Shown piece by piece: positions 48,825-61,093 of a stretch of DNA of 64,000 bases (the first letter of the stretch is position 1; every line of letters starts with the position of its first letter). The position numbers and the translations under genes are program-made. The notes under the pieces are model-generated. The model did no database searches, was not told the origin of the DNA, and saw nothing but the letters and a program-made list of their open reading frames with translations. Source of the stretch: Lucifuga dentata (taxonomy: Eukaryota > Chordata > Actinopteri > Ophidiiformes > Bythitidae); the NCBI GenBank assembly GCA_014773175.1, contig VXCM01000980.1:219275-283274 (forward strand), in the 5' to 3' direction.

Positions 48825-49310
48825 TCAGTCGGGTTCGATTTTGAAGCTTTTGCAATGCTTTAATGTGCAAAAACATACATTGACCTACTTCTGCTATCCC
48901 TTGCTTACGCTCCAGGCCATTTTATGTCTTTTTCTTTAAGGACCCCTCCCAAAAAAAAAAGTGTGCAATGTTCTGATTGGCCAGCTGCAGGCCTGAGCTG
49001 GCAACNCCCCTCCCAAAAAAAAAAGTGTGCAATGTTCTGATTGGCCAGCTGCAGGCCTGAGCTGGCAACACTCATGAAACACTCGCTATACTTGGTGGTG
49101 TCTGCAGGAAAATTAAAATGTATTACATGTTGATGTAAACATGTTACATAAATAAAAGACTAATTAATAATTAAATATTCCAGGTAGTGTAGGATCTATG
49201 TTTGGCTTATTGGATGCATTTCTGTATGCTTCAGCCTCATGTTCTGCAACTTTAACACCGAACAGCACGTCCTATATTATTTACATTACAATGATGAGGG
49301 AAAATAACAA
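48825..49310 (+). mobile_element. Family C repeat, copy 3
   Basis: Contains GCAATGCTTTAATGTGC, TGATTGGCCAGCTGCAGG, CTGAGCTGGCAAC and TTGGATGCATTTCTGTATGC. It includes a 63-bp assembly duplication (48943-49069). Confidence 0.75.
48943..49069. repeat. 63-bp direct duplication around n at 49006 (likely assembly join)
   Basis: 48943-49005 and 49007-49069 are identical. Confidence 0.85.
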
Positions 49311-50304
49311 GAAGCTCAACTCGCCTCCTTTTAAAAGTCGTAACTTGAAATGGCCTTTCAAGGTGCTGAGGTGCTGTTACCAGTTAGCATTTCCAGTTCA
49401 GGAGGCATTTGTAACAGCTTTGATTAAACATAGAATTTCTGGATTTTTCTTTGATTTAATGATACCCTTTCAGTTGCACAGTAGAGCCAAAGAGCATTTT
49501 TTCTGATAAAGCATCACTGTTATTTTCTGCTCACAACCATTAAATCTCAGCTGCAACAATGTAAATCTAACCTCTTTCAAAGTGTATTCAAGAAAACAAT
49601 ATCCTATTTAATGCCATCAGATCCATATCCATGTTTATTTCTACAGCTGTTAAATAATTCATGGTTTAACAATAAATGACAGATCGGTGGCGAGAAACTA
49701 ATTGGTGGACTCCATCAGGAGTAAAAGAAAGTCTTTTGTTTTCATGGCTAGTTTCGTGTATTTCACTAACTGTGAGCCATGTCCACAATGTATTTGTTTG
49801 TTCTTTATTTGGTTTCTTGACTGCTTGTCACAGCAGCAGCAGCATATTTGGAGGTAGAGTTATTTCTACAGTGAAGAACAGATTTTTACCTGCTTTTAAT
49901 ATTTACATCTGACAGCTGTTTGAGTATAACACATGATGGCATTTCTGAGACAGCAGACAGCATATGCCAGAGTGACATACAGTAGAAAGATGTAAAATCA
50001 AGGATAACAGCATGCAGAGAACATATTAGAAGTGTGTGTGTGCGTGTGCGTGCGTGTGTGTGTGACTGATATGCCAGATGCTGACACTCGCACTTAAAGC
50101 CTCAGTGTGCCTCGAGCTGTGTCGGATGGTCTCATAGCGTCTGAAATCCCCTTTCCAACTGTCGAATCGGATGGGGCTGCATCTGACAAAATTTATAACA
50201 ATCCAAAACAATCCAGGTCTGTTGAGGTGTGAAAGTAGGTAGGGTTTTCTCTCTCAAGCTAAAGTGAAAGTGTGTGCCGTTATTCCCATTTGTATGATCT
50301 ATTG

Positions 50305-51327
50305 CAGGGGTGGCGAACTCCCGAGACTCAGAAAGCCAAAAATAAAACCCTATTACTCCAAAGAGCCGCAAGGTGCCTTTATCGTACATTCTGTGACACA
50401 AAACAAGCCTATGAACTTCCATAAAGCAGGCTTTCTTTAAATAGCAAGCATTAATACAGATCTCTTTGAAGGGAATCTTTACCACCATCCCTTCCTCCCC
50501 CTCCACTCCGTCCTCAAGCAGCTGCGAAAGTCCAGAACCTCCAAAATTAAGAATCTCCAAACTTTAGCCCAGGAATACATCATCCATGATATTTCAATGA
50601 AGTTTTGTGTTGCAGTTTGAAGTCAGAATTTGGCCTCGTCATGTTCAAGTGAAAATCCAATTCTAGAGCAAAGAACAATTTAATATAAGTAACAAAAAAT
50701 AAAATTAAAAAAAAAGACAAAATAATCTTTTTTTTTCTCAAAAAAATCCAGACATTTCATTCTCTTGAACCTGTACTCAACCCTCCCATCATATGAATTT
50801 TTATCTGCTTTTGACTCAGTGGGACTTCTGACAGTGTTTGTTTTCCACAATGGCTTTAAAATCTGGGTTGTGTTCTGTTGCATGCAAGAAAGCTTGAAAA
50901 AAAAAAAAAAGAAATGCTAATGTCAATTATGGCAACTCAAAGCAGTTCTTTCAAGTGGGCGTCCACGAGAACACATCGATGCTTGGATTTGATATGTTGC
51001 AACAGCGATGTTTGACACAGAATGCAAAATGGTTTCTTTCTTTCCACAAAAAAAATATAAATCCTCTCATGAAAAAAACATTCTGTACTCCTCTTCATAT
51101 TTTTTCAAATTATTTTAATCGCAAGATTGCTGCTGCACCCTTTTTTTCATATGTAATATCATACCTGAGATTCTAATACAAATCATATTTGTATTAGAAT
51201 CTCAGGTCTTTTTCACCAGCATACTCGGCATACATGAGTGGTGTCTCGACCTGGTTGTGAACGAAATTTAAAGGAACAATATGAGCGGCACTGAACCAGG
51301 TCTGGAGCCGTGGGTTCGCCACCCCTG
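50305..51327. mobile_element. hAT-type element with perfect 8-bp target duplication
   Basis: The left end CAGGGGTGGCGAACTCC and right end GGGTTCGCCACCCCTG are inverted. ATCTATTG flanks both sides (50297-50304 and 51328-51335). About 1.0 kb. Its frames are broken and no transposase domain is recognisable. A hairpin sits near the right end. Confidence 0.9.
51164..51206. repeat. Perfect hairpin, 20-bp arms, 3-nt loop
   Basis: The arm CCTGAGATTCTAATACAAAT, then CAT, then its exact reverse complement. The right arm and following bases recur at 52995-53030. Confidence 0.92.
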
Positions 51328-52820
51328 ATCTATTGCGTCAAAATTACAAAGACACATAGAAGATACGATTTCCTGTTAACCACGCTGTTTGACCACATTG
51401 TTAGTTCTTTTGCAGTATACTGACGCCTTTATTTGGCTGAGCTATCGTGCAAGATTAAAACACAGAAATTATTTAAATATTTTCTACGCAAGCGCTGTCA
51501 TGTGCACAGCTGTTTGGGTTTTTAAAAAAAGGCAAAAAAAAAAAAAGTGCAAATGATTTGGAAGGTTTGTCTTTGTTGAGAGAATTTGTGCAATGGAATT
51601 CAATTAGTTCTCACATCAATGTGTTCACACCCAATATATGAAATCCTTCTTAACAAGAGAAATATACCACCCTCAAAACATAAAATCATCAAATCTACCA
51701 GCTGAGATTTTAACACCCCATTATACTGAAACCACAATAAGAGCCAGATGGTGCATCTATTTGTAAAGTTTTGTTGTTGCCGATAGATTACAAAGGACAG
51801 ATGTGGCAGTCAGAACTTGAAAAAAGTAAAACACAGCTTGTCACACTCAAGCTGTGTGGGTTCAAACTTTCAACAACTGTTCCTGAAATAAAACCCTGAT
51901 TTTCCCATCCCCCCCTCCTCCCCTTTACTCCTGCTTCACATCTGGACTGAATCAGTGAGCTAAAAATAGAGAGACACAGACTGATAAGAGTCACTGAAAG
52001 GCAGACATTTCAAAGCAGGCTGAGAGGAAACTTTCGTCTCAAATTGAGCCTGCTCTCTTTTGTGGTTTATTTATGAGCTTACTGTATATCCAAGGTGCCT
52101 CTGTTTCCTGGGCTTGGTCTCTTTCTGCAGGCTTTGTCAAGCATGAAGCATTTTATTGTCTGTTGTCTTGGTAGGAGGCCAAGCCTGACATCTTCTTGCT
52201 TTTTGCACTTTGTGATTGGTTTACCAACTACCCAAGTGTGTTATTTCACAGGAGGACTTTCCAAATTCTATCTTTTTAAAGAGATTCCTGTTATAATCCT
52301 CTTGCTGATAACCCTTTCAGCAGCAGAAAAGAGTGAAAGTGGCTGTAGTTCTGCTTGGTTTGAGAAGGTTCAGCACCGCTGAGCATGGATGGCATTTCGG
52401 AGGGGAAGGGCAATGCCCTGATGTTGTGGCTTTGCAACGATTGTACTCCTCTGGGAAAAAGCCTTTTATGGATGTGGAGGGAAACAGATTTCACTTTCCT
52501 GTTTTTTTTCCCCCCCCTTATTGTAAGCTTTAACATGCAGCTTATACAGTATATTCTAACCTATTAACTGCAGGTTGTGTGTCTGAGTTGAGAATAATTG
52601 AATTTAATTGTGTCAATTGCTCTTTAGAACTAGAACACACTTAGAACACAATAGATGGATGTATAGATGTATGGCTGGATAATTGAATGTGTTTTACATT
52701 ATCATACTGAAAGTGAAGGATGAATCATTTCCTGTTGAGCAGCTTTGATGAATGACCTGATACATGTTGTAATCAAGGGGCTGAATCTATAAATACAGTA
52801 CTGCAAGGGTTTAGATGCAT

Positions 52821-52848
52821 GGATGGATGGATGGATGGATGGATGGAT
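52821..52848. repeat. (GGAT)n microsatellite
   Basis: Seven GGAT units. Confidence 0.85.
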
Positions 52849-52994
52849 GTAAAAATGGGCTGACAGATAGATAAATAAATAGACAGACCAACAAACTATG
52901 AGGCTAGTGAGCAGCTGTTTACCTAAACTAAATTTGTTTATAATGTCATTATATTAGCTTCTATAATGGCTATATACTCAAGTGATGTTAAATT

Positions 52995-53030
52995 CATATT
53001 TGTATTAGAATCTCAGGTCTTTTTCACCAG
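52995..53030 (+). repeat. 36-bp exact copy of part of the hAT element
   Basis: Identical to 51184-51219 (starts CATATTTGTATTAGAATCTC, ends TTTTTCACCAG). It lies about 1.7 kb outside the element and adjoins an A-rich tract. Confidence 0.85.
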
Positions 53031-53137
53031 AAATGAAAAAAAAAACAAAACAAAAAAAAAAAACATCTTTCTAAATAGATTTCTAATACATTTCTAGATT
53101 TTTATTCACAACTCTCTTTTACGCACAGGATTATTAA

Positions 53138-53725
53138 AGGACCATACCGTCCATTTTGCATGTTTGAGCCTAATGTATTCAATTTTTATACATGTTACGT
53201 TACTGACAATCATTTTCCAAAGGATAAAATCATATTTCAGCTTTCCTGATATTTTGCAAAACCTCTTAATCTTTCAAACTCAAATATTCAAGCAATACAC
53301 CCACCTTAACAATCGATTTTTCACCTGCTAATAGTTACGCAGCCTTATGAAGTCATGGTTGTTTTAATTTTTTAATAAACGCAGGTCTTTTTTTGCAACT
53401 GTATTCCCCGGTGGAGGCATACATTCACTCCATGCTTTTTATTGCACTTAAACACTAAAATTACGTAGCTTCTATTAAAAAAAAAAAAAACCTGAATACA
53501 CATCTTGTTCGCAATGATGATTACCTATCCCAAGAACATTTCAAGTATCAACAAGTTGAGTTTAATAGCAGAATGAACTGAAACCAATGGAGGTCTGGAA
53601 GGTAGGAAAAACATTTTTAATTCACTGTTCCAGTAGTATGCTTTGGGAAATGATTGTCAGTAACGTAACATGTATGAAAATTGAATATATTAGGCTCAAA
53701 CATGCAAAATGACCGGTATGTTCCT
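53138..53725 (+). mobile_element. Family B element, intact ends
   Basis: TTAA at 53134-53137 and 53726-53729. Ends AGGACCATACCGTCC and GGTATGTTCCT. The closest relative in the window is the copy at 18096-18687, with which it shares nearly every internal motif. Confidence 0.88.
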
Positions 53726-54700
53726 TTAAAAAGTCCTTTAGTCAAAACAACTTATATCATTTTGTAATTCCATTCTCTTTGTTCTTCACTGCTGTGAAAC
53801 GAACTAAAAGAATTGCTGCACCGTGTTGCGTTTATTTCCCACACATTTTGCATTTCACCTCAACAATCTTTAAACATGTCCAAGTATACATAGTTTGTCC
53901 ATGCCACAGAATTGAAACCAAATGACATAAAGCGTGAGCGTGCTGCTGCTGCTTTCACAGGATTTGACGCTACAGTAACTCGGCTCTGTGGGTAATTCAT
54001 CTCCTATCCTGTGAACTGAGGAATGTCCCATTGACCCTGAAACATCAGTGCACAATAAAGGCAGCCATTGTTCTTGGCAAGCTCCACGATGGCCTGTTTA
54101 ATGAAACTCTGCAAAGTATTTGGACTGACTCTATCAAACCTTTGTGCGATCCATTCCGCAGATGAAATTAAGCTCACACTGTTGTTTACTGAGCGATAAC
54201 TTGGCTGACCTCAGCTATGGATGTATACTGAAAGTCCAAATATTAACCTTAACCAGCAAATGTTCTTTCTCTTCCTGTCTCAGTCACACAAACATATACA
54301 GATAGATGTACAAACATTGTGGTTATTTGTTTTGAAGAGGTTTTGAGAACACGGAATAAAAGTTTAAAGCTGTCATTCAGGTTGTATTGCAGAAGTAAAC
54401 CAAAGATTTCTTCTCTAAATGAATTTTAGGCTCTTAGCTTCTTGCTATATCTTATTTCGACAGTAAGGTCTTATGTGTTTATCCAACATTTATCTTACTT
54501 TTGTGTATCTCTTACACTGATTTTTAGATATATATTGTGGTTTCGTACAGCTGAACTGAACTTACAATTCATTCAGGTCGGTCTGAACACAGCAATACCA
54601 CTCAAGTCTGGACAAAAGCAACCACATCAAGACCCTTCAGAGGAATTTGCTTTTGTTTGTGGAGTTATCATCATTCGCATCATTCTGAACCAACAATGTA

Positions 54701-55651
54701 CCATATATACTTAACTATAAGCTGATCTCGAATATAAGCCGACCCTCAATTTTGACCTGCAAATTTAGATTTTTAAAGAAACCCGCATATCAGCTGACAC
54801 CCTGATGTTGTTCCATCAATGTATTTGTTTAGCAAATTACCTGTTTTTTTTTTTTCTGAGAATTGTCATAGTATCCTGTGATTTTCTGAAAATAATCCAC
54901 GTACCAGTAAACAGCTGATTACCGTAAGTGACATTAGCTAACATTAAGTTTTCCAGACTCCTCTTCCTTCTCTGAATCGCATTGATGAAGGTAAAGAAAG
55001 CTTTACAAATGAGCTATAATTATCACAGTGATTATTTAGCTTATTTAGCTGTGTAATTATGGTGAGTTTTTTTTAATTTTAATTTTGTTAATAATCTCAC
55101 CCATTACCTGTTTTCAGTAATTATCCTGTACCTGAGTCGATGCGGGCCTGTCTATGTGCTGGACATTCCTCCATACGGAGTTTTGGAATTCCCTCAGCTG
55201 ACCCCCTGATGTTGTTCCATCAATTTATTTCTTTGGCAAATTACCTGTTTTTCTGGGTATTGTCATAGTATTCCTCTGATTTTCTGAAAATAATCCACAT
55301 ACCGGTAAACATGATATTTACTGTATTTCAGCAGCTGATTACCGTAATTGATGGATCACGGCTTACTGGCTGCCGCAAAATGTGCTGAATAAGATGTTTA
55401 GTCAGGAAATACATCNTGGATCACGGCTTACTGGCTGCCGCAAAATGTGCTGAATAAGATGTTTAGTCAGGAAATACATCATCATGAGATACGATTAAAC
55501 TATTTTCCGTGGTAATGGGTAGTACTTCCACCCCTGGAAATTTCATTCTCTGGGATCAAATTTGAATTACTTGTGTATAAGCCGACCCCCGATTTGTGTT
55601 GTGAAATTTGTTTTAAAAAAACAACCTCAGCTTATACTCGAGTATATATGG
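54701..55651. mobile_element. Family A element with TA flanks
   Basis: The left end CCATATATACTTAACTATAA follows TA, and the right end ACTCGAGTATATATGG precedes TA (55652-55653). The unit TGATGTTGTTCCATCAA...AAATTACCTG occurs twice inside, near 54803 and 55209, suggesting an internal duplication or an older nested insertion. It includes a 64-bp assembly duplication (55352-55480). Confidence 0.8.
55352..55480. repeat. 64-bp direct duplication around n at 55416 (likely assembly join)
   Basis: 55352-55415 and 55417-55480 are identical. Confidence 0.85.
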
Positions 55652-56350
55652 TAATTTATTGAGTGATCTAGAACCAGAGAGGTATATGTATGTGTGCTGT
55701 TAAAGTAAACTAAATCTTTGATTACCTATAGAAAATTCAAACATGCTGCAAAAAAGGTTGTAGCATATCGATCTTATCTAGCATGTTTTTTTTTGCTAAA
55801 TGGTTATCATGTTTTTCTGTCTGCTCAATATGCGCTGCTTCCTCCCGTTTCTCTCTGAAGGCAGCACGTCTTCACATGATGTGATGCAATATGTGGTTTT
55901 TGAGATGTCTTAAAATCAAATTCTGCTGGCATATTTCATCTTGGTATAGGGCCTAAATGATGAATAAAAGTATTGTGTCCCAAAGCTGACATTCCATGTT
56001 ACACAGCAACATCTTCCTGTTTTGATTTTCTCGCTAACGCCCCCAGACATTTGTGACTATTGAGCAGAGTGAATGTTTGCTTTTTGCTTTTGCCAAAATA
56101 TAGCTTTTTTATATTTCTATATTTTGGTTCACTTAGATAATCACCTCAGGAAAATGAAGAAAACACTATCTATTCTATTCTACACTTTCTCTGCCAAAAC
56201 CAAGATATTCAAACAAAGAACATCAAATTGACTTGGATTTCTCAACGTGTATCTCTAGATCATACATCCGAGATAAACCCAGAGAACATATCTCATAGAA
56301 GCTGATGAATGTCTTTTTTTATGAAGCCTGTTCACACCATCCTTTTCCCT

Positions 56351-56356
56351 TTTATT
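56351..56356 (-). terminator. Polyadenylation signal AATAAA for the antisense exon
   Basis: TTTATT on the + strand reads AATAAA on the - strand, 53 nt after the TAA stop of the antisense coding exon, a reasonable distance for a short 3' UTR. Confidence 0.5.
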
Positions 56357-56408
56357 GCTTTCTCTTTCAGCATGCTTTTTTCTTCATGTGTCATTACAGT
56401 TTAGTTGG

Positions 56409-56587
56409 TTATAAGGTCACAAATTCCTGCAGACAGTCTGGAGGCGGCGGTTTCTCTGCGAGCGGCATGTAAAGTAGGTATTTAGACTGTCGATAGGAGA
56501 GCGGTTTGCTGACATAACGTATTTCACGTAGCTCGTCGTGCTGAGGAGGAATTGGATCCCACCGAGCCAGAGGTGCTGAAATAACCT
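56409..56587 (-). CDS. Terminal coding exon of an unidentified antisense gene in arhgap42 intron 3
   Basis: On the - strand a pyrimidine-containing 3' splice site (CTCTCTTGTCTACAG) is followed by 179 nt of open frame ending in TAA. Two bases complete a split codon, then 58 residues follow. The peptide is rich in Pro, Tyr, Arg and Leu. It includes APLARWDPIPP, an SKPLSYRQSKYLLYMPL segment, a PPPP run and ends QEFVTL. This composition is unlike the surrounding low-complexity ORFs, and the stop is followed by a polyadenylation signal. There is no membrane segment or signal peptide in this piece. I do not recognise the family. Upstream exons, expected at higher coordinates and ending in phase 1, were not found in the window. 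It could also be a retained fragment of a dead gene. Confidence 0.5.
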
Positions 56588-57736
56588 CTGTAGACAAGAG
56601 AGTTTTTATGTTCTAGTATATCAAACTAAAAATTCACCAAGCATGCATTAATTAAAACATGAAATGCTGCAGTTAAATATCTATATTATCTCAGGAGAGA
56701 AGCCGGCTCACTCAGCGTTCTCAGTAACTCCACCTGCCAGGTTTACTAACTTACTGACAGCTAACTACTTTTTTTAAGGATCCCGCTGATTTTTTTTTTT
56801 TTTTTTTTTAATACACAACGACACAGGCTCAATGCTGTAAATGTTTAGTTTTAGTTGAGCTGAGTTGAACTGCTTTGGGGAAACTTCTACAACTGGCTCA
56901 TGCAATCTTTCTTTTTTGACACCCAGATAACATGAGTAAATAATAATACTATTCTTAAATTCTTAAATTTAATTCTCATTTAATCAGGGCATTACTCAAA
57001 TCCTTTTATTATTACAATGGAAAACTACCCCATTACAATTTAAAGTCTGTGTTTAAAATTCTTAAGTAAAAATGTGCTGAAATATCAATAGTACTCTTTG
57101 TGAAGAAAGTGTTGAATTATTTCTACGATAAGGTAAATTCCCCAAAATACAAAGTTTTCAACGTGTTGCTTTGGATATTTTAAAAATACATAGTGAAATA
57201 TTTGAAATGAAACATTGAAAATCTGCAGTTAAATAATTAAAATCCCCAAATTGTAGATATGGTGGTTTTGCACAAAAAAGAAAAAGAAGTACAATATATA
57301 CCAGGCTGTTTGGGGATTTTCATGCTTTCAGTTTAGTTGAAGGTTGAGAAAATTCTATAAACTTTTTCCTTTTCCAGGTCAACTGCAGTGAAAATCTGAC
57401 TTTTAAAATTAAAATATGTATTACTGCAGCTGTTAACAAACATGATAAATTGACTAATATTCTTAGACATTCCATTTTTCAGTAATCGTGGATTAAAGAG
57501 ATTTCAGTCTGTTTTGAAACTAGTTTATTTCCCATGTGCAAACAAAAATAAACAAGAGTGAATTGAAGTAACTTCCAAACAGGCTGATTTCCCAGAATCC
57601 ACTTCATAAAAAGTGAGATTTAGTGAAGAAACTAGAGCAATGTGATGATATTTGAGTGACTCCAAAGATAATATTTCAGCTTTGTTTGGACAGTAAATTT
57701 CTATTCTATTCTATTCTCTTCTTCTGTTTTTTTTTA

Positions 57737-57770
57737 TGTTTGTTTGTTTGTTTGTTTGTTTGTTTGTTTT
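57737..57770. repeat. (TTTG)n microsatellite
   Basis: About eight TTTG units, preceded by a T-run. Confidence 0.85.
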
Positions 57771-59131
57771 GCAAAAACAACAGTGCAAAAGAAAGATTTC
57801 CATCATTTGAAATTGTCTCACAAAGTTAACTCAGGTCACTGTGACTTTCAGAGTCTGGTTGTCAGATTCAGTTTTTATTGTAATGAAGATAGAATTATTG
57901 ATGGAATTAAAACTGATAAATGAGCTGTATGAATCTGCTCTCAATGACAGGCTAATAATCAGGATAATAAGGATCTTGATACAAACGCCTACTCCACGAC
58001 AGCCAATCTTGCAGCAATTAGCATTATTTGATATCACGGGCAAACAAACCACACTTGCACAAAAAATGGAGAAATGAAGAAGCTGCTCACAAACCAGTTT
58101 CCTTCTCAGTTTCAGCAGCTTCTACATATCTTTGCTTAACAGCCTCTGAACTGAAATGTCAAATGTGCTCTTACAGTATTCTGCAAAAGCTTTGTTTTCA
58201 TAGCTAATAAAAGTTGGATGAGTATAACTTTACGCTTGTCAGCGCACAACCTCCCTGTTAACCCCCCAAAACAATCTGCAGACAGAAGTGAATTAAACGC
58301 AAGGCTACATCACAGCCGCTTTTAATAAAGGTCATATCATACTGTCAGCAGGAAGTGGGAGGATTTATTCTTCACAATGATAAAGGTATTAATGTTTATT
58401 GTGCATTTAACACATTAATTAGGTTGTGGAGGCTTTGCTTACCCTTACTTTAATGAGTTTGGCTAATTTTGTTTGGTCGCTGCTGCTTTTGGTGGAACTA
58501 TTCCTGATATTTTTACTTGATGCTGTTGGCTATCATTAGCTGTAATACAACTCGAGACAAACATGTTCGGTGCAGATATGTGACACTCAGACTGGCTTTT
58601 TCTTCATTCCATTCCACTCAGAAGCTCTGCATGCTGCACTTATTACCATTTCTCAGCAATGCTTGCTGGCTATTTAGTGCTTATTGAAAGTTATAACTTT
58701 ACTACACTTTAATCCAGCTGTATTTCCTGTTTTAAGGGCTTAAGTTCAAGTCTCAAGTTTGGGAAATAACACAACTAAATTAAGGCAAAGAGCTGAGGAG
58801 CCAAACCTCGTCATTCTGTGATTGCACTTATGCACACCTGAATCAATAAATTAATTTTAATCGCCTCCAAATTTCGTCATATTCTCAAGGTAATAGTATG
58901 ACACTTTTGAGATATGTCATTGGTTTTAAATGAATGCACAGAATTTTATAGTAAGTGCTTTGAGCAATAAATCAAATGGTTATGTTATTCATGGATTTTT
59001 TTGATGGTTTGATGTTATCACCTTGTGTTGAAGTTAAGACTTACAGCTTTAAAAATGCTACATACCTCTAGACTTTATATGTACATTTACTTACCGTACA
59101 AACAAATGAATAATGATCAAAAATTATATGT

Positions 59132-59461
59132 AACTAGTGCAGTGCCCGTTGAAAACATGCCTGTTCGGACCAGGCCGGACTTTATGGTTTTAAAGTATGG
59201 TGCCTACTATAATTTTGTTCTGCATGTCCTCGTGAGCTAGCTTTGTTGGCATTGCCCGTGGAGTGGACCATATGCCGCCGCGCCCGGAGCGTATCCTGCC
59301 GCATGGACTACCTTTTACCGGCACAGCTCAGTTTAAGAACGCTCATCCAAGCAACTTCACGGGCGACATTGCACTTGCTTGGGTCTTGAGCAATAAACCT
59401 GCCGAATTTCAACTTCATACAGTGCCAGGTTCTATATCAGTGCCACAGACAGAAAAACTGT
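59132..59461 (+). mobile_element. Family H interspersed repeat, forward copy
   Basis: Starts AACTAGTGCAGTGCCCGTTG and ends TGCCACAGACAGAAAAACTG. It matches 20117-20462 in reverse, including a shared coding-like stretch ending in FQLHTV. Class undetermined. Confidence 0.65.
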
Positions 59462-59535
59462 AATTATAATAAGATAATACTATTATTTATTTCTTAAACA
59501 TGTTTGTAAGTCAGCTGCACTTAGAAAATGGAATA

Positions 59536-59948
59536 CAGGCAGTCCCCGACTTATGAACATCCAACTTACGAACAACCCGTATTTACGAACCGACCTCCAT
59601 AAAGCCTATTAAATTAAAAATTTGGGTTACATACAGTGATTCGCAATAATGAACGACCACATCAAAACACTGTGCGTCGTCAGCGGTGCAGCGGCCGTCA
59701 CTGTTGTAACTCAGATCACGCTCGCTGTAAACACCGTGTTGTGTGTGTTGTTAGTGTTTTGTCTTTTTTTGTTTTTTGTAACCTCGTAACCATGCCTGCA
59801 AAGTGTCAATCCAGTTTCTTATGTATAGTAAGGTAAAATATATACGCTAGATACACACCTTACGTAACTGTTCCGACTTACATAGCTACAAATCCGATTT
59901 ACGAACAGCTGTGGGAACGGAGCTCGTTCGTAACCCGGGGACTGCCTG
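59536..59948. mobile_element. Tigger/pogo-like (Tc1/mariner) element
   Basis: The left end CAGGCAGTCCCCGACTTATG and right end CCCGGGGACTGCCTG are inverted, with TTACGAAC-type motifs near both ends as in Tigger/pogo MITEs. TA precedes the left end; the right flank is TT, so the duplication is not perfect. About 413 bp. Confidence 0.75.
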
Positions 59949-61093
59949 TTGAATTAATCATATACAGTAAATTATCAATGCAATCCTATTTGATCAGAAA
60001 AAATGACTTCAATTGTGGTCTACTTTTCTTTATTGTATTTTGATATTTGTCAGTTGTCTTTTTAAATATCTATTTTCTGTCTGAAGCTGTTTTGAAATTA
60101 CAAAACAGAAACAAAAGCATGATTTCTCATTTAAAAGACAGAGTAGCAAGTTGAGCAAATGTTCATAGATTCTGTTTTTTCAGCAGAGAAGCAGAGCTAT
60201 ACTCTATTAGAGTGGCTTTTAGTGAGTACGTTGTCAAAATGGAATGTGGAAAAAGCCTATAAATGTAATTTCCTACTCAGTTATCAGCTTTCGTAGACCC
60301 ACATACTGTTGAACAGAGCAGTTCATAATTATACGCTTAATGATCAGTATAACCTAAAGGCTTATAAGAACAAAAATAAACAAGCTGATCCTTGGGAATT
60401 GAACGCACGGTAATGTCTTCCAGTATGTCTGAAATATGCTCTATAATCTAGATGATGGCAAACAAATATTCGTGTTCTGGTGGTGTTTTATGAGTGTGAG
60501 AGGTCACCTGTTAGTGAGCGTTATTAATGTTATACTAATAAGCAGTGACCTCACTTACCATGAGCTCTCCCGTGATTTATGCTTATGTAAGCACGCCGTG
60601 TTGAAAAGAACACGTCAGACAGAACAGGCTGTATGTGTTGGAAAAGCAAAAAAAAAAAAAAANAAAAAAAAAAAAAAACGAACAAGTTGTAATACGCTTA
60701 AGGGTCGAGAGATGAGCAAGGCAGAAACAAATGGTAATGTATTCAGAGGAATCGGTCCCTTTTACGCTTTGGTATTAAAATATGATCTCTGTATCATGAT
60801 CACCCAGACGTCTTCTGGATAATGACATCCAGCATCAGGGACTTGTATTTTACATCTTGCTTTGAAATGTGTTCTCGTTATCTGGACTCTGCCTGCGTTG
60901 CATTGGATCTCAGTAGACGGGCTGTTACGTTATTAAGCTTTTGTTTGCTTCTTGCTCCATTTATGACAGGCCACAACTGATAACTCCCAATTCGTAAGTT
61001 TATTAACGAGAGTGAGCAGAGCGGGGGGAGGGGAGATTTTTCAACTTGAGTTAATTGTTTGGCTAACTTAGCTATTGTGACTGAGATCCCGAT

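Noticed and set aside
50132..50560. 142-residue ORF on the - strand
   Set aside because: It straddles the left boundary of the hAT element at 50305, so the frame is made of unrelated sequences.
57841..58077. 78-residue + strand ORF and overlapping - strand ORF
   Set aside because: Looks somewhat protein-like (ELYESALNDRL) but lacks recognised domains or clear splice sites; not supported as an exon.
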